A stretch of DNA of 16,678 nt from Candidatus Kapaibacterium sp. (GTDB taxonomy: Bacteria; Bacteroidota; Ignavibacteria; Kapaibacteriales; UBA961). How positions within the stretch are numbered: the first letter of the stretch is position 1; each line of letters opens with the position of its first letter. Of this stretch, positions 7,043-14,800 are shown piece by piece. Under the pieces are notes generated by a model. The model was not told where the DNA came from and did no database searches. It saw only the letters and a list, made by a program, of their open reading frames with translations. A program made the position numbers and the translations under genes. The stretch is from NCBI GenBank assembly GCA_023259575.1, contig JALRHN010000031.1, positions 1-16,678 of the forward strand. Reading direction: 5' to 3'.

Positions 7043-7987
7043 TTATTTAAGTGATGATACAATTGTATGAACATTTGCTTCTAACATTCCAAGATATGTA
7101 CCTGCCTTTTTACTTTTGCTATCTAAAGCATCAGAAAAAAGTTGTCCACCAATGCCTACACTTCCTCCGGAAGCTTGTACATTATACATTACAGACTCTA
7201 TAGATCTCTTAGGAACAGACGATTCAATAAAAATCGAACGAATTGAATATTGCTTAATTAATGCACTTAAACGCATAATATCTTGAATACCAAATTCAGC
7301 TACTGTAGATATTCCTTGCAAACCAACCACTTGCATGCCATATGCACGACCAAAATATCCAAATGCATCATGTGCAGTTATCAATATTCTTTGTTTAGCA
7401 GGAATTAATTCGATTCTTTGTTTCGTCCAAGCATGCATTTCATGTAGTTTTTTTTGATACTTCTCATATGTATCACGTGAACTTTTTGCTTGTATGGGAT
7501 AATGCTTATTCAATGTCCAATATATATGTTGTAAACCCTTACTATATAAAGAGATATCAAACCATATATGTGGGTCGTGAATTCCTTCTCCTAAAGACAT
7601 CAGAGATGATTCTGGAATACCATCTGATACAGCAATCACCAGTTTATGTCTTCCCACCTTTTTAAGGATTTCTGTCATTTTCCCCTCTAAATGGAGTCCA
7701 TTATATACGATAATATCTGCAGAGCTCAATAAACCAACATCTTTAGCTGATGCTTTATATAAATGTGGGTCTACCCCTGGCCCCATCAATGACTCAACAA
7801 CAAATGAACTATCTAAACTATTACTTAATATGTCTGCAATTATTCCTGTAGTAGCAAGCACATGTATTTTCCCATCATTTTTTTTGGGTGATACACAACC
7901 ATAAAAGGTTATTGCTAAAAAAATTGCAAATACAATATTGTACATAGTTTTATATTTCACTTTTGCTATACATATCTTTTCAAACAC
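7043..7987 (-). CDS. Metal ABC transporter substrate-binding lipoprotein (TroA/MntC/ZnuA family)
   Basis: A cluster A-I solute-binding protein for Mn, Zn or Fe(II), probably anchored on the periplasmic side of a membrane. The four expected metal ligands are visible: H75 (VDPHLY), H140 (DPHIWFD), H206 (AHDAFGYF) and D286 (LFSDALDS), numbered from the GTG start. The His-rich loop common in ZnuA is missing, which leans towards an Mn/Fe-type or loop-less Zn protein. The hydrophobic segment IVFAIFLAITFYGC ends in a plausible lipobox Cys31. The GTG at 7987 gives a basic n-region; the alternative ATG at 7945 gives a 300-residue protein without N-terminal positive charge but a more normal leader relative to the possible promoter at 7997-8004. 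The partner ATPase and permease are not adjacent. pdxH follows after 11 bp. Confidence 0.85.
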   Translation of the reverse strand: MFEKICIAKVKYKTMYNIVFAIFLAITFYGCVSPKKNDGKIHVLATTGIIADILSNSLDSSFVVESLMGPGVDPHLYKASAKDVGLLSSADIIVYNGLHLEGKMTEILKKVGRHKLVIAVSDGIPESSLMSLGEGIHDPHIWFDISLYSKGLQHIYWTLNKHYPIQAKSSRDTYEKYQKKLHEMHAWTKQRIELIPAKQRILITAHDAFGYFGRAYGMQVVGLQGISTVAEFGIQDIMRLSALIKQYSIRSIFIESSVPKRSIESVMYNVQASGGSVGIGGQLFSDALDSKSKKAGTYLGMLEANVHTIVSSLK

Positions 7988-7996
7988 TTATATCTT

Positions 7997-8004
7997 CAAA
8001 AATA
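7997..8004 (-). promoter_or_regulatory. Possible -7 promoter box for the metal lipoprotein / pdxH operon
   Basis: On the minus strand this reads TATTTTTG, fitting the Bacteroidota TAnnTTTG box. The upstream -33 element is not a clear TTTG. A T-rich octamer like this can occur by chance. If real, the transcript would begin a few bases before GTG 7987 and favour translation from ATG 7945. Confidence 0.3.
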
Positions 8005-8010
8005 TCAATA

Positions 8011-8023
8011 TTTACATTGTAAA
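8011..8023. promoter_or_regulatory. Perfect 6-1-6 palindrome, candidate metal-regulator operator
   Basis: TTTACATTGTAAA is a perfect inverted repeat with a single central base. It lies in what would be the spacer of the possible lipoprotein promoter, where a bound repressor would block RNA polymerase. Odd-centred palindromes are typical of Fur-family sites (Fur, Zur, PerR, Mur). The identity of the regulator is inferred only from the neighbouring metal-binding gene. Confidence 0.35.
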
Positions 8024-8037
8024 GTAAACCTATTGAT

Positions 8038-8050
8038 ATAATTGAATTAT
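8038..8050. promoter_or_regulatory. Second 6-1-6 palindrome in the same intergenic region
   Basis: ATAATTGAATTAT is a perfect inverted repeat around one base, centred 27 bp from the palindrome at 8011-8023. Being made of A and T except for the centre, it has a higher chance of being accidental. Confidence 0.25.
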
Positions 8051-8077
8051 TGCCGAAATAAAGGGTGGATTGTTTCG

Positions 8078-8085
8078 TACATTTG
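8078..8085 (+). promoter_or_regulatory. Bacteroidota-type -7 box for the ybbR-dnaG operon
   Basis: TACATTTG matches the TAnnTTTG consensus exactly, 35 bp before the ATG at 8121, leaving a short leader. The best upstream partner is a TTG about 25 bp away, longer than the usual 17-23 bp spacing, so the -33 element is not convincing. Confidence 0.45.
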
Positions 8086-8120
8086 CATATTATTTTACTA
8101 CTTATTTTAGTCTCTGATCT

Positions 8121-9074
8121 ATGTTGCCAAGAATCTCTATAGTACCATTACTTTGGTGTTTAGCACTAGCTATAGGATTATGGGGTTATGTAAGTATGAC
8201 TACCCCAGCAACCATTTATATGAGATTTCCCTTGGTAATTGATTTACCAGAAGAAAGGGCATTAGAAGTTCAACCACCAAGCGAGATTTCTATAAAAGTA
8301 AGAACATCGGGCTGGCAATTATTGTATTTACAATATTTTAGTTCGCAACCAGAATGTCATGTTGATGCTTCTAAAATGACAGGCAGGATATCTGCAAATG
8401 GAGAATTACTTATTAATAAAATGGATATTCTTCAAGGGATTAGGCCTTCTATAAGTTTAGAAAAAGTAGTTGAACTCAATCCCGAAACAATTTCGCTTTC
8501 TACAGGTATGTTATTCAGAGAAACTGTTCCTGTAGAATCCAAAGTATCTATTATTCCTCGCGATGGATTTGATATTGTTGGTACTATATCTGTAAAGCCC
8601 GATAGCATCGTGTTAAGAGGCAATAGTAATATTGTACATTCAATATCTTCTTGGGCAACTCAAAAATTAGAATTTAAAGATTTGGCCGGCCCTTTTTCAT
8701 TTACAGTTCCCTTAAAAGACTCACTTAAAAATCTTATTACAAGCGCTGTAAAAGAAGTTACAATATCAGGTGATATTCAACAATCTGCAGAGATTTCAGT
8801 TTCTGATATACAAGTAGAAATTATTGGAGCTCCAGATGGACATCAGCACAAAATCGAGCCTGCTTTAATTACTTTACATATTCGTGGTGGAGTTAAAAGA
8901 CTATCTACTCTTACTTCTCAAGATTTTAAAGTATTTGTAGATTATTCTTCATTAATAAATGATTCAATAGGACAAATTAAGCCTTCAATTAGCGTTCCTG
9001 CTGGGATTCATATTTTAGGTATGGAACCCCAAAAACTTATTCACCGTAATATCATCAAATCATCGGATAAATAA
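8121..9074 (+). CDS. YbbR-like domain protein, membrane-anchored
   Basis: A 317-residue protein with one N-terminal membrane helix (about residues 7-27, IVPLLWCLALAIGLWGYV) followed by an extracytoplasmic region. The segment ETVPVESKVSIIPRDGFDIVGTISVKPDSIVLRG is the characteristic YbbR repeat strand pattern, and flanking regions look like further diverged copies. In Firmicutes the relative CdaR regulates the c-di-AMP cyclase CdaA; in Bacteroidota YbbR proteins are widespread but of unclear function, and no cyclase gene is next to this one. It is the first gene of a tight operon with dnaG only 6 bp downstream, so it may serve mainly as the promoter-proximal gene for the primase. Family call is good, role unknown. 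Confidence 0.75.
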   Translation: MLPRISIVPLLWCLALAIGLWGYVSMTTPATIYMRFPLVIDLPEERALEVQPPSEISIKVRTSGWQLLYLQYFSSQPECHVDASKMTGRISANGELLINKMDILQGIRPSISLEKVVELNPETISLSTGMLFRETVPVESKVSIIPRDGFDIVGTISVKPDSIVLRGNSNIVHSISSWATQKLEFKDLAGPFSFTVPLKDSLKNLITSAVKEVTISGDIQQSAEISVSDIQVEIIGAPDGHQHKIEPALITLHIRGGVKRLSTLTSQDFKVFVDYSSLINDSIGQIKPSISVPAGIHILGMEPQKLIHRNIIKSSDK

Positions 9075-9080
9075 GTATTT

Positions 9081-10997
9081 ATGCGCTACCCTGAACATCT
9101 TATAGAACAAATCAGAGCACAGTCAGATATCGTAGAAGTAATCAGCGAATCTGTACAATTAAGAAAATCTGGTCGTGGATTTATTGGTTTATGTCCATTT
9201 CATCCAGATAAAAAACCGTCTATGAATGTTAATCCCGATTTGGGAATATTCAAATGCTTTTCTTGTGGTAAGGGTGGAAATGTTATCACATTTTTGATGC
9301 ATAAACAAGGCCTTACTTTTACAGAAGCTATTAAATCTCTTGCCTTTAAAGCCGGCATTCCTTTGCCTGATTACCCCGAAGTTAACAATGAATCAAATGA
9401 AGTCTATAATCGCAGGGAAGCTGCATTTAAAGTTCTGGCAGCAGCAGGTAAATTTTATCAACAAACATTGCATTCTCCAATTGGGGAAAGCATCGTAAGA
9501 TATTTTCTTGGCAGAGGATTTGATATATCTATTCAAGAACTTTTTGGCCTTGGTTATGCTCCAGACTCTTGGACTGATACCCTATTAGAAATGCAAAAAC
9601 AAGGCTTTTCAGAACAAGCTTTAGAAGATGCTGGTTTAATTTTAAGGCGAGAAAAAGATGCTAAACCATATGACAGATTTAGGGGCAGAGCAATTTTTCC
9701 TATTCATGATCCTTTAGGAAAAATTATTGGCTTTGGGGCCAGAAGAATGAATGAAGATGATAATCAGCCAAAATATATTAATTCTCCTCAAAGTTTAGTA
9801 TATGATAAAAGCAGGGTCTTATATGGCTTAGCACAGGCAAAAACAGCCATTAGAACCGAAGGAAAAGCAATTCTAACAGAAGGTTATGCTGATACTATTG
9901 CATTAGTTCAAGCTGGATTTACGAATGTTATTGCATCCAGTGGAACAGCTTTAACCATCGAACAATTGCAATTGCTAAGTAGATATTGCAAAAAAATATA
10001 TATAGTTTATGATGGCGATAGCGCAGGAATTCAAGCTTCATTGAGAGGAATGGAATTAGCTGTTGAGTCCGGGTTTGATGTCTGGATGGTTACTTTACCA
10101 GAAGGAGAAGACCCCGACAGTTTTATTAAAGCGCGTGGTCCAGAAGATTTTCGAAGAGCATTAAGAGATGCTAAATCTTTTCTTCAGTATAAATCCGAGA
10201 CTTTAAAAAAACAAGGTTTATTTGATACTGCATCTGGAAGAGCCCAAGCAATTAGGTCTTTAGTTGAAACTATTGCAAAAGTTCCTGATACCCTTCAGCA
10301 TGATTTTCTTATTCAACAATTAGCCGATTCTATGCAATTGAGCTATTCTCAATTAGAAAAAGTATATGAAGAGTTAAGAAAAGCTAAATTTTCAATTAGT
10401 AAAAACGATCAACAAAAACACATATACTCAGATCAAATTCTTGGGCCTGAAGCAACCGATAAAGACATTATATCTGCTCAAGAAACATCTTCTGCTGTCA
10501 CTCAGGCTTTTCCAGAAGAAAAAGAAATTTTACGAATCGCCCTTACCTCAGAAAATGCTTTGCGATATATGACGCAAGTTCTTGGTATTTCAAAAGAAGC
10601 ATTTTTATCTCCTTCTGCTTCGAAACTATATCAATATACTTTAGATATCTTTATTGATAAAGGTGATACAATTCTTATTCAACATCTAACAGATCGCACC
10701 GATTTACCCGAAGATGTTCGTAATTTATTAATGGATATTGTATTTCTTAAAGAAGATATAAGTGCCAATTGGACAAAATTTAAGGTAGAAATTCCGCAAG
10801 AAAATGTTAGACGAGGTCTTATGGAATCTTTAGCTAAACTTCGTTTAAGACATTTAGAAATAGAATTAGATTTTTTAAGAGCCGAACTCAAACAAAATCC
10901 CAATAATGATAGAGAACAACAAATTATGATGCGTCTTCAGGAAATCCTGAAAGAAAGGCATGAAATTCCAATGAAGTTTCATACTTCACTTATTTAA
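9081..10997 (+). CDS. dnaG: DNA primase
   Basis: A 638-residue primase that makes RNA primers at the replication fork in association with the DnaB helicase. The N-terminal CHC2 zinc domain has C38, H41, C59 and C62. The catalytic core includes a Toprim domain with the acidic EGYAD motif (E267) and DGDSAG (311-316), whose carboxylates bind Mg. Residues from about 440 to the end form the poorly conserved helicase-binding region, with a long helical tail (LRLRHLEIELDFLRAELKQ). The start ATG 9081 aligns with the usual MRxPEexIEqIR beginning; there is no clear Shine-Dalgarno, and coupling to the upstream gene (6 bp) is likely. It is not in the classic rpsU-dnaG-rpoD arrangement. Confidence 0.97.
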   Translation: MRYPEHLIEQIRAQSDIVEVISESVQLRKSGRGFIGLCPFHPDKKPSMNVNPDLGIFKCFSCGKGGNVITFLMHKQGLTFTEAIKSLAFKAGIPLPDYPEVNNESNEVYNRREAAFKVLAAAGKFYQQTLHSPIGESIVRYFLGRGFDISIQELFGLGYAPDSWTDTLLEMQKQGFSEQALEDAGLILRREKDAKPYDRFRGRAIFPIHDPLGKIIGFGARRMNEDDNQPKYINSPQSLVYDKSRVLYGLAQAKTAIRTEGKAILTEGYADTIALVQAGFTNVIASSGTALTIEQLQLLSRYCKKIYIVYDGDSAGIQASLRGMELAVESGFDVWMVTLPEGEDPDSFIKARGPEDFRRALRDAKSFLQYKSETLKKQGLFDTASGRAQAIRSLVETIAKVPDTLQHDFLIQQLADSMQLSYSQLEKVYEELRKAKFSISKNDQQKHIYSDQILGPEATDKDIISAQETSSAVTQAFPEEKEILRIALTSENALRYMTQVLGISKEAFLSPSASKLYQYTLDIFIDKGDTILIQHLTDRTDLPEDVRNLLMDIVFLKEDISANWTKFKVEIPQENVRRGLMESLAKLRLRHLEIELDFLRAELKQNPNNDREQQIMMRLQEILKERHEIPMKFHTSLI

Positions 10998-11007
10998 AGT
11001 ATTATCT

Positions 11008-12591
11008 ATGAATTATTTTATTCTTACAATTCTTATCGCACTTAATGCCCTCACTGTAATTCAATCTCAAGATATATCTCACAATCTACCCTCAATTTCT
11101 ACACAAAAGGCTGCCCAACATTTAGGCTTTCTTGCTTCTGATTCTATGCGTGGCAGGAATACTCCAAGCCCAGAACTTGAAAAAGCTGCAGAATATATAG
11201 CTAATCATTATAAGTCTTTAGGTTTATTACCTATTCAAGGTTCATATTTTCATAATTATACTTTAGAAAGACTTCATTTAGATACTCCTACAGTTTGTAT
11301 CTTAGAAAAAAATGGCGCTCAATTACCATTAGCATTAAAGGATGACTTTATTCCTTTTGAGTACTCAGGAAAACAAAAAATTCATAATGCGGCTATGGTT
11401 TTTGCTGGTTATGGAATCACTGCATCTGAATATTCATATGATGATTATGCTTCGATTGATGTAAAAGGGAAAATTGTTGTGATTCTTAGAGGTGAACCTC
11501 AATCAAATAATGAGAAAAGTATTTTCGATGGGAAAAAGAATACAAAATATTCTAGAATGACATCTAAAATTCGATTGGCTGCGCAAAAAGGTGCAATCGG
11601 CATGATCATAATCAATGATCCTCTTACTACTTTACGCTTAAAACCAATTGGTTTTCCTTGGCCATCGCTCTATCCTAATATTCCTGCAGATGCATTACCT
11701 TTATCTAGAAAAAGACAAGGAGCTCCAGATTTTCCAATTATTCATGTTGGTGAAAAAGTTGCCGAATATTTATTCGGTAGCGTAGATTCCCTTAAATCTC
11801 TTATTAACCCCATAGAAACATCGCTTATTCCAGCCTCAAAAGATCTTTCTGCTACTGTCAATTCATTATATGTTACTTTAACTACAGAAAAAGTACCTGT
11901 CAGAAATGTTATGAGCATGCTTCCCGCTGAAGAAAAAACAGATGAATATGTCGTTATTGGCGCACATTATGATCATATCGGCACTGGAAAACCAAGCAAA
12001 CCTGGCGAAGATTCTATCTATAATGGGGCTGATGATAATGCAAGTGGAACAACAGGAGTTTTATTAGCAGCTGAGTCTTTTGTAAATGCAAAACAAAAAC
12101 CCAAAAGAAATATTGTTTTCCTAAATTTTAGTGGTGAAGAAAAAGGTCTTTTAGGATCTAAAGCTTTTGTAGATAATCCTCCTTTGCCTATTCAACAATG
12201 TGCTGCAATGCTAAATATGGATATGATCGGTAGAAATGTAGGTTCATCTCTATTTATAGGTGGAAATACTAGATGTAAAGAACTTATTACACTAAATGAA
12301 GAAGAAAATGAACGACTGTTCGGTCAAGATAAATTTGCACTTGAATATACCATAGAAAATTTCTTTTATCGTAGTGATCAGGCCAGCTTTGCATTAAAGA
12401 AAATCCCTGTTATCTTTTATTTTACTGGAGAGCATGAAGATTATCATAAAGTTGGAGATGAGATTGAAAAAATTAATCTTGAAAAGCTTGTAAAGATTAC
12501 CACATTGTGCATACATACAGCACAAAAGACAGCTAATTTGGAAGGAAGGCTTCCATTTACTTCTATGCCGGGTGATGAATTACAGGAATAA
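11008..12591 (+). CDS. Secreted M28 family zinc aminopeptidase with PA domain
   Basis: A 527-residue exported peptidase. A signal peptide covers about residues 1-20 (MNYFILTILIALNALTVIQS). A protease-associated (PA) insert spans roughly 125-260 (AAMVFAGYGI, DVKGKIVVILRGEP, AAQKGAIGMIIIND). The M28 catalytic domain carries the two-zinc site: H320 (GAHYDHIG), bridging D342 (GADDNASG), catalytic E377 with E378 (SGEEKGLLGS), D405 (NMDMIGR) and H480 (DYHKVGDE). All expected ligands are present, so it should be active, releasing N-terminal amino acids from peptides outside the cytoplasm. It follows dnaG by 10 bp and precedes the HEPN-like gene by 3 bp, evidently one transcript. Confidence 0.9.
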   Translation: MNYFILTILIALNALTVIQSQDISHNLPSISTQKAAQHLGFLASDSMRGRNTPSPELEKAAEYIANHYKSLGLLPIQGSYFHNYTLERLHLDTPTVCILEKNGAQLPLALKDDFIPFEYSGKQKIHNAAMVFAGYGITASEYSYDDYASIDVKGKIVVILRGEPQSNNEKSIFDGKKNTKYSRMTSKIRLAAQKGAIGMIIINDPLTTLRLKPIGFPWPSLYPNIPADALPLSRKRQGAPDFPIIHVGEKVAEYLFGSVDSLKSLINPIETSLIPASKDLSATVNSLYVTLTTEKVPVRNVMSMLPAEEKTDEYVVIGAHYDHIGTGKPSKPGEDSIYNGADDNASGTTGVLLAAESFVNAKQKPKRNIVFLNFSGEEKGLLGSKAFVDNPPLPIQQCAAMLNMDMIGRNVGSSLFIGGNTRCKELITLNEEENERLFGQDKFALEYTIENFFYRSDQASFALKKIPVIFYFTGEHEDYHKVGDEIEKINLEKLVKITTLCIHTAQKTANLEGRLPFTSMPGDELQE

Positions 12592-12594
12592 AGT

Positions 12595-13233
12595 ATGAGC
12601 ATATCACAAGAGTTAAAGATTCGCTTAATACAAGCTTCTATATCAAATGAAGATACAAGAACTCGAGTTCATAGGGGGATTTCTTGGTTAAAGGCTTCAG
12701 AAAACGAATCCTTATCAGATGATTTACGTTTTATGTGTTTGTGGACATCCTTTAATGCTTGCTATGCATCCTTGTTAGAAGAAATATATAAAGATGAAAG
12801 GGGTAAAATGTGGGAATTCTTATCCAAACTGATTGATCATGATAAGCATAATAGTATATCTCAGTGTTTGTGGGACGATTGTTTTGAACAAGCAGAAGAT
12901 ATAATCGACAACCCATATTTATTTCGTGATTTTTGGCAAACTGTCCATGGGGATGATACAGAATGGGAAGATAATTTTGAACAATCGATACATAAAGCTA
13001 AGCAATGTAAAGAGCAAAAAAATATTCTTTTATACTGTATGACAGTAATTGAAAGAATTTATATTCTACGAAATCAACTTGTTCATGGTGGGTCTACGCA
13101 TGGCGGAAAAATGAACCGTCAACAATTACAACAATGCATACTCATAATGGATCAATTTGTGCCAGTAATAATGAATATCATTATGCAAAATCCAGATATC
13201 GATTGGGGACTATTAATGTATCCACCATTATAA
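12595..13233 (+). CDS. HEPN-like (Apea-type) protein, putative RNase fold
   Basis: A 212-residue, helix-rich soluble protein without signal peptide. Two segments suggest the HEPN superfamily: DLRFMCLWTSFNACYASL (about residues 43-60), resembling the LWxAFNAxY helix of Apea-like HEPN proteins, and RNQLVHGG (159-166), containing an R-x4-H motif (R159, H164) in the expected C-terminal position. In characterised HEPN proteins this motif forms the metal-independent RNase active site of toxins, Cas accessory proteins and other defence factors. The identification comes from motif recognition only; the remaining sequence I do not recognise. A good ribosome site (AGGA, 7-base spacing) lies in the end of the peptidase gene, and the 3-bp gap ties it to the dnaG operon. 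No antitoxin-like partner is adjacent. The stop is 10 bp from the convergent folC stop. Confidence 0.6.
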   Translation: MSISQELKIRLIQASISNEDTRTRVHRGISWLKASENESLSDDLRFMCLWTSFNACYASLLEEIYKDERGKMWEFLSKLIDHDKHNSISQCLWDDCFEQAEDIIDNPYLFRDFWQTVHGDDTEWEDNFEQSIHKAKQCKEQKNILLYCMTVIERIYILRNQLVHGGSTHGGKMNRQQLQQCILIMDQFVPVIMNIIMQNPDIDWGLLMYPPL

Positions 13234-13243
13234 TGTTGAAGAT

Positions 13244-14554
13244 TTATTTCTTGAGTTTGATTGTATCTAAAGCTTGAAGTGCTTCTTCTGCAAGATAAAA
13301 TGAGCCTGTAATGAGTAAGGGTTTTTTCATTTCAATCCCTTTATACACTGCCTCGGCAACAGATTCAAAATATTCAGTGTTCTGTATATAATCTTTAGAT
13401 AATAAAGCCAGTTGTGAAGCTGGCATAGCCCTTTCTATATGTGGAGAACATGCTAATAAAACATCGCAATAAGGCTCAAATAATCTAAGCATTTCTTGAA
13501 TTGGCTTATCAGCCATAGCACCAAATACTATTTGCCATGTATTTTGTGAATAACCGCATATATCTATTGTTTCAAGAAGACGCCTAATACAAGCAGGATT
13601 ATGTCCAACATCAATTATTACAGGAGGATATGTCTGTAATAACTGAATTCTACCATGAATACCAGAAATCAAAGAAGTGAATTCTAAACCTTTTCTTATT
13701 GAAAGCTCATCACATGGGAATAATGAAGATATTTCATGTAAAGTAAGAAGAGCAGTTTGAATATTACGAATTTGATGTGGACCAGCTCTTTCTGATTTTA
13801 GTTCTAAAAATGTTTGATTTCCAATATAAAGATCTAAGCTCATTGTAAGATCTTTATTGTACCGAACAGATTGAACAGAGCTTTCTTCATCTATAATTAA
13901 ACAAGAAGATGCTTGTTTATGAATTGCAAAATTTTTGAAAAATGTTTGTAATTCACTTCTATGTTCTCCGATAATAACTGGAGAACCTTTTTTCATAATA
14001 CCAGCTTTTTCGCCAGCAATTGAAATGAGATCCGAGCCTAAATATTCAGTATGATCTAAATCAATTGAAGTAATAATTGTAGCTAAAGGAGAATGTAAAA
14101 CATTTGTTCCATCTAGTCTTCCCCCCATACCAGTTTCGATAATTGCTATATCTACATTCTGTTCAGCAAACCAAGCAAAAGCCATTGCGGTAGTAACTTC
14201 AAAAAATGTAGTATGCTCTTTTTCAATTTCAGGCATCATCTTAGAGGCTAATCGGGCAATATCTTCATCTGGAATACACTCTCCATTTATTCTTATTCTT
14301 TCATTAAATAAGCGTATATGAGGCGAAGTATATAAGCCAGTTTTATACCCTGCACTTTGTAATATTGATGCTAAAATGGAACATACAGAACCCTTTCCAT
14401 TTGTTCCGGCAACATGAATACATGGATATAATGTTTCAGGATTATCTAAAAAAGACAATAAATACTGTATTCTTTCTAATCCAGGCTTTATACCAAATCG
14501 ATGAAGAGAAAATAAATAGCTCAGTAAATCCTGAATCGAATCTTTTTGAGACAT
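13244..14554 (-). CDS. folC: Bifunctional folylpolyglutamate synthase / dihydrofolate synthase
   Basis: A 436-residue Mur-ligase-family enzyme that adds glutamate to dihydropteroate and to folates, using ATP, in the cytoplasm. The P-loop GTNGKGS is at residues 50-56; TSPHIRLFNERIRING, the ETGMGGRLDGTN segment and SIDLDHTEYLG mark the central ATPase domain; IIDVGHNP opens the C-terminal ligase domain. Length is typical. ATG 14554 aligns with the usual N-terminus (LSYLFSLHRFGIKPGLERI); the ribosome site is weak. It lies downstream of tRNA-Thr on the same strand, but a terminator separates them, so it needs its own promoter; I could not identify a good one in the roughly 70 bp available. Confidence 0.95.
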   Translation of the reverse strand: MSQKDSIQDLLSYLFSLHRFGIKPGLERIQYLLSFLDNPETLYPCIHVAGTNGKGSVCSILASILQSAGYKTGLYTSPHIRLFNERIRINGECIPDEDIARLASKMMPEIEKEHTTFFEVTTAMAFAWFAEQNVDIAIIETGMGGRLDGTNVLHSPLATIITSIDLDHTEYLGSDLISIAGEKAGIMKKGSPVIIGEHRSELQTFFKNFAIHKQASSCLIIDEESSVQSVRYNKDLTMSLDLYIGNQTFLELKSERAGPHQIRNIQTALLTLHEISSLFPCDELSIRKGLEFTSLISGIHGRIQLLQTYPPVIIDVGHNPACIRRLLETIDICGYSQNTWQIVFGAMADKPIQEMLRLFEPYCDVLLACSPHIERAMPASQLALLSKDYIQNTEYFESVAEAVYKGIEMKKPLLITGSFYLAEEALQALDTIKLKK

Positions 14555-14619
14555 AAGAAATCAAAAAAGAAATAAGACAAAATCCAGTTTCAAGTGTCAG
14601 TTTACTAACTTTGCATATA

Positions 14620-14653
14620 AATAAAAAAGCCGGAATATTATCTATTCCGGCTT
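14620..14653 (-). terminator. Intrinsic terminator of tRNA-Thr
   Basis: On the minus strand a perfect 10-bp stem (AAGCCGGAAT, loop AGATAAT, ATTCCGGCTT) is followed by TTTT. It starts 3 bp after the tRNA 3' end. Confidence 0.9.
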
Positions 14654-14656
14654 GAG

Positions 14657-14729
14657 AGCCAACTATCGGACTTGAACCGATGACCTGCTGATTACAAATC
14701 AGCTGCTCTACCAGCTGAGCTAAGTTGGC
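14657..14729 (-). tRNA. tRNA-Thr(UGU)
   Basis: A 73-base cloverleaf on the minus strand: acceptor GCCAACT / AGTTGGC (7 bp) with discriminator U; D arm GCTC/GAGC with AGCTGGTA loop; anticodon arm GCTGA-TTTGTAA-TCAGC giving anticodon UGU (Thr, ACA codons); T arm ATCGG-TTCGAGT-CCGAT. CCA is not encoded. U36-A37 in the anticodon loop is the context for t6A modification, the substrate of TcdA, whose gene lies nearby. Confidence 0.97.
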
Positions 14730-14753
14730 TTCTTGCTCTCTAAAATCGAGATG

Positions 14754-14784
14754 CGAAAATAGAGATTTTTTTACCTTTTGCAAA
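14754..14784 (-). promoter_or_regulatory. Bacteroidota-type promoter of tRNA-Thr
   Basis: On the minus strand TTTG (14784-14781) is followed after exactly 19 bp by TATTTTCG (14761-14754), one mismatch from TAnnTTTG. The -7 box ends about 24 bp before the first base of the tRNA, a sensible distance for a short 5' leader. This supports a Bacteroidota/FCB sigma factor. Confidence 0.7.
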
Positions 14785-14800
14785 TATTTTTAGCAAAATT

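Noticed and set aside
14442..14783. A 113-codon minus-strand open frame spanning the folC start, terminator and tRNA-Thr
   Set aside because: It is a translation through the tRNA gene (QLVEQLICNQQVIGSSP-type peptide, a common artefact) and overlaps folC in another frame.
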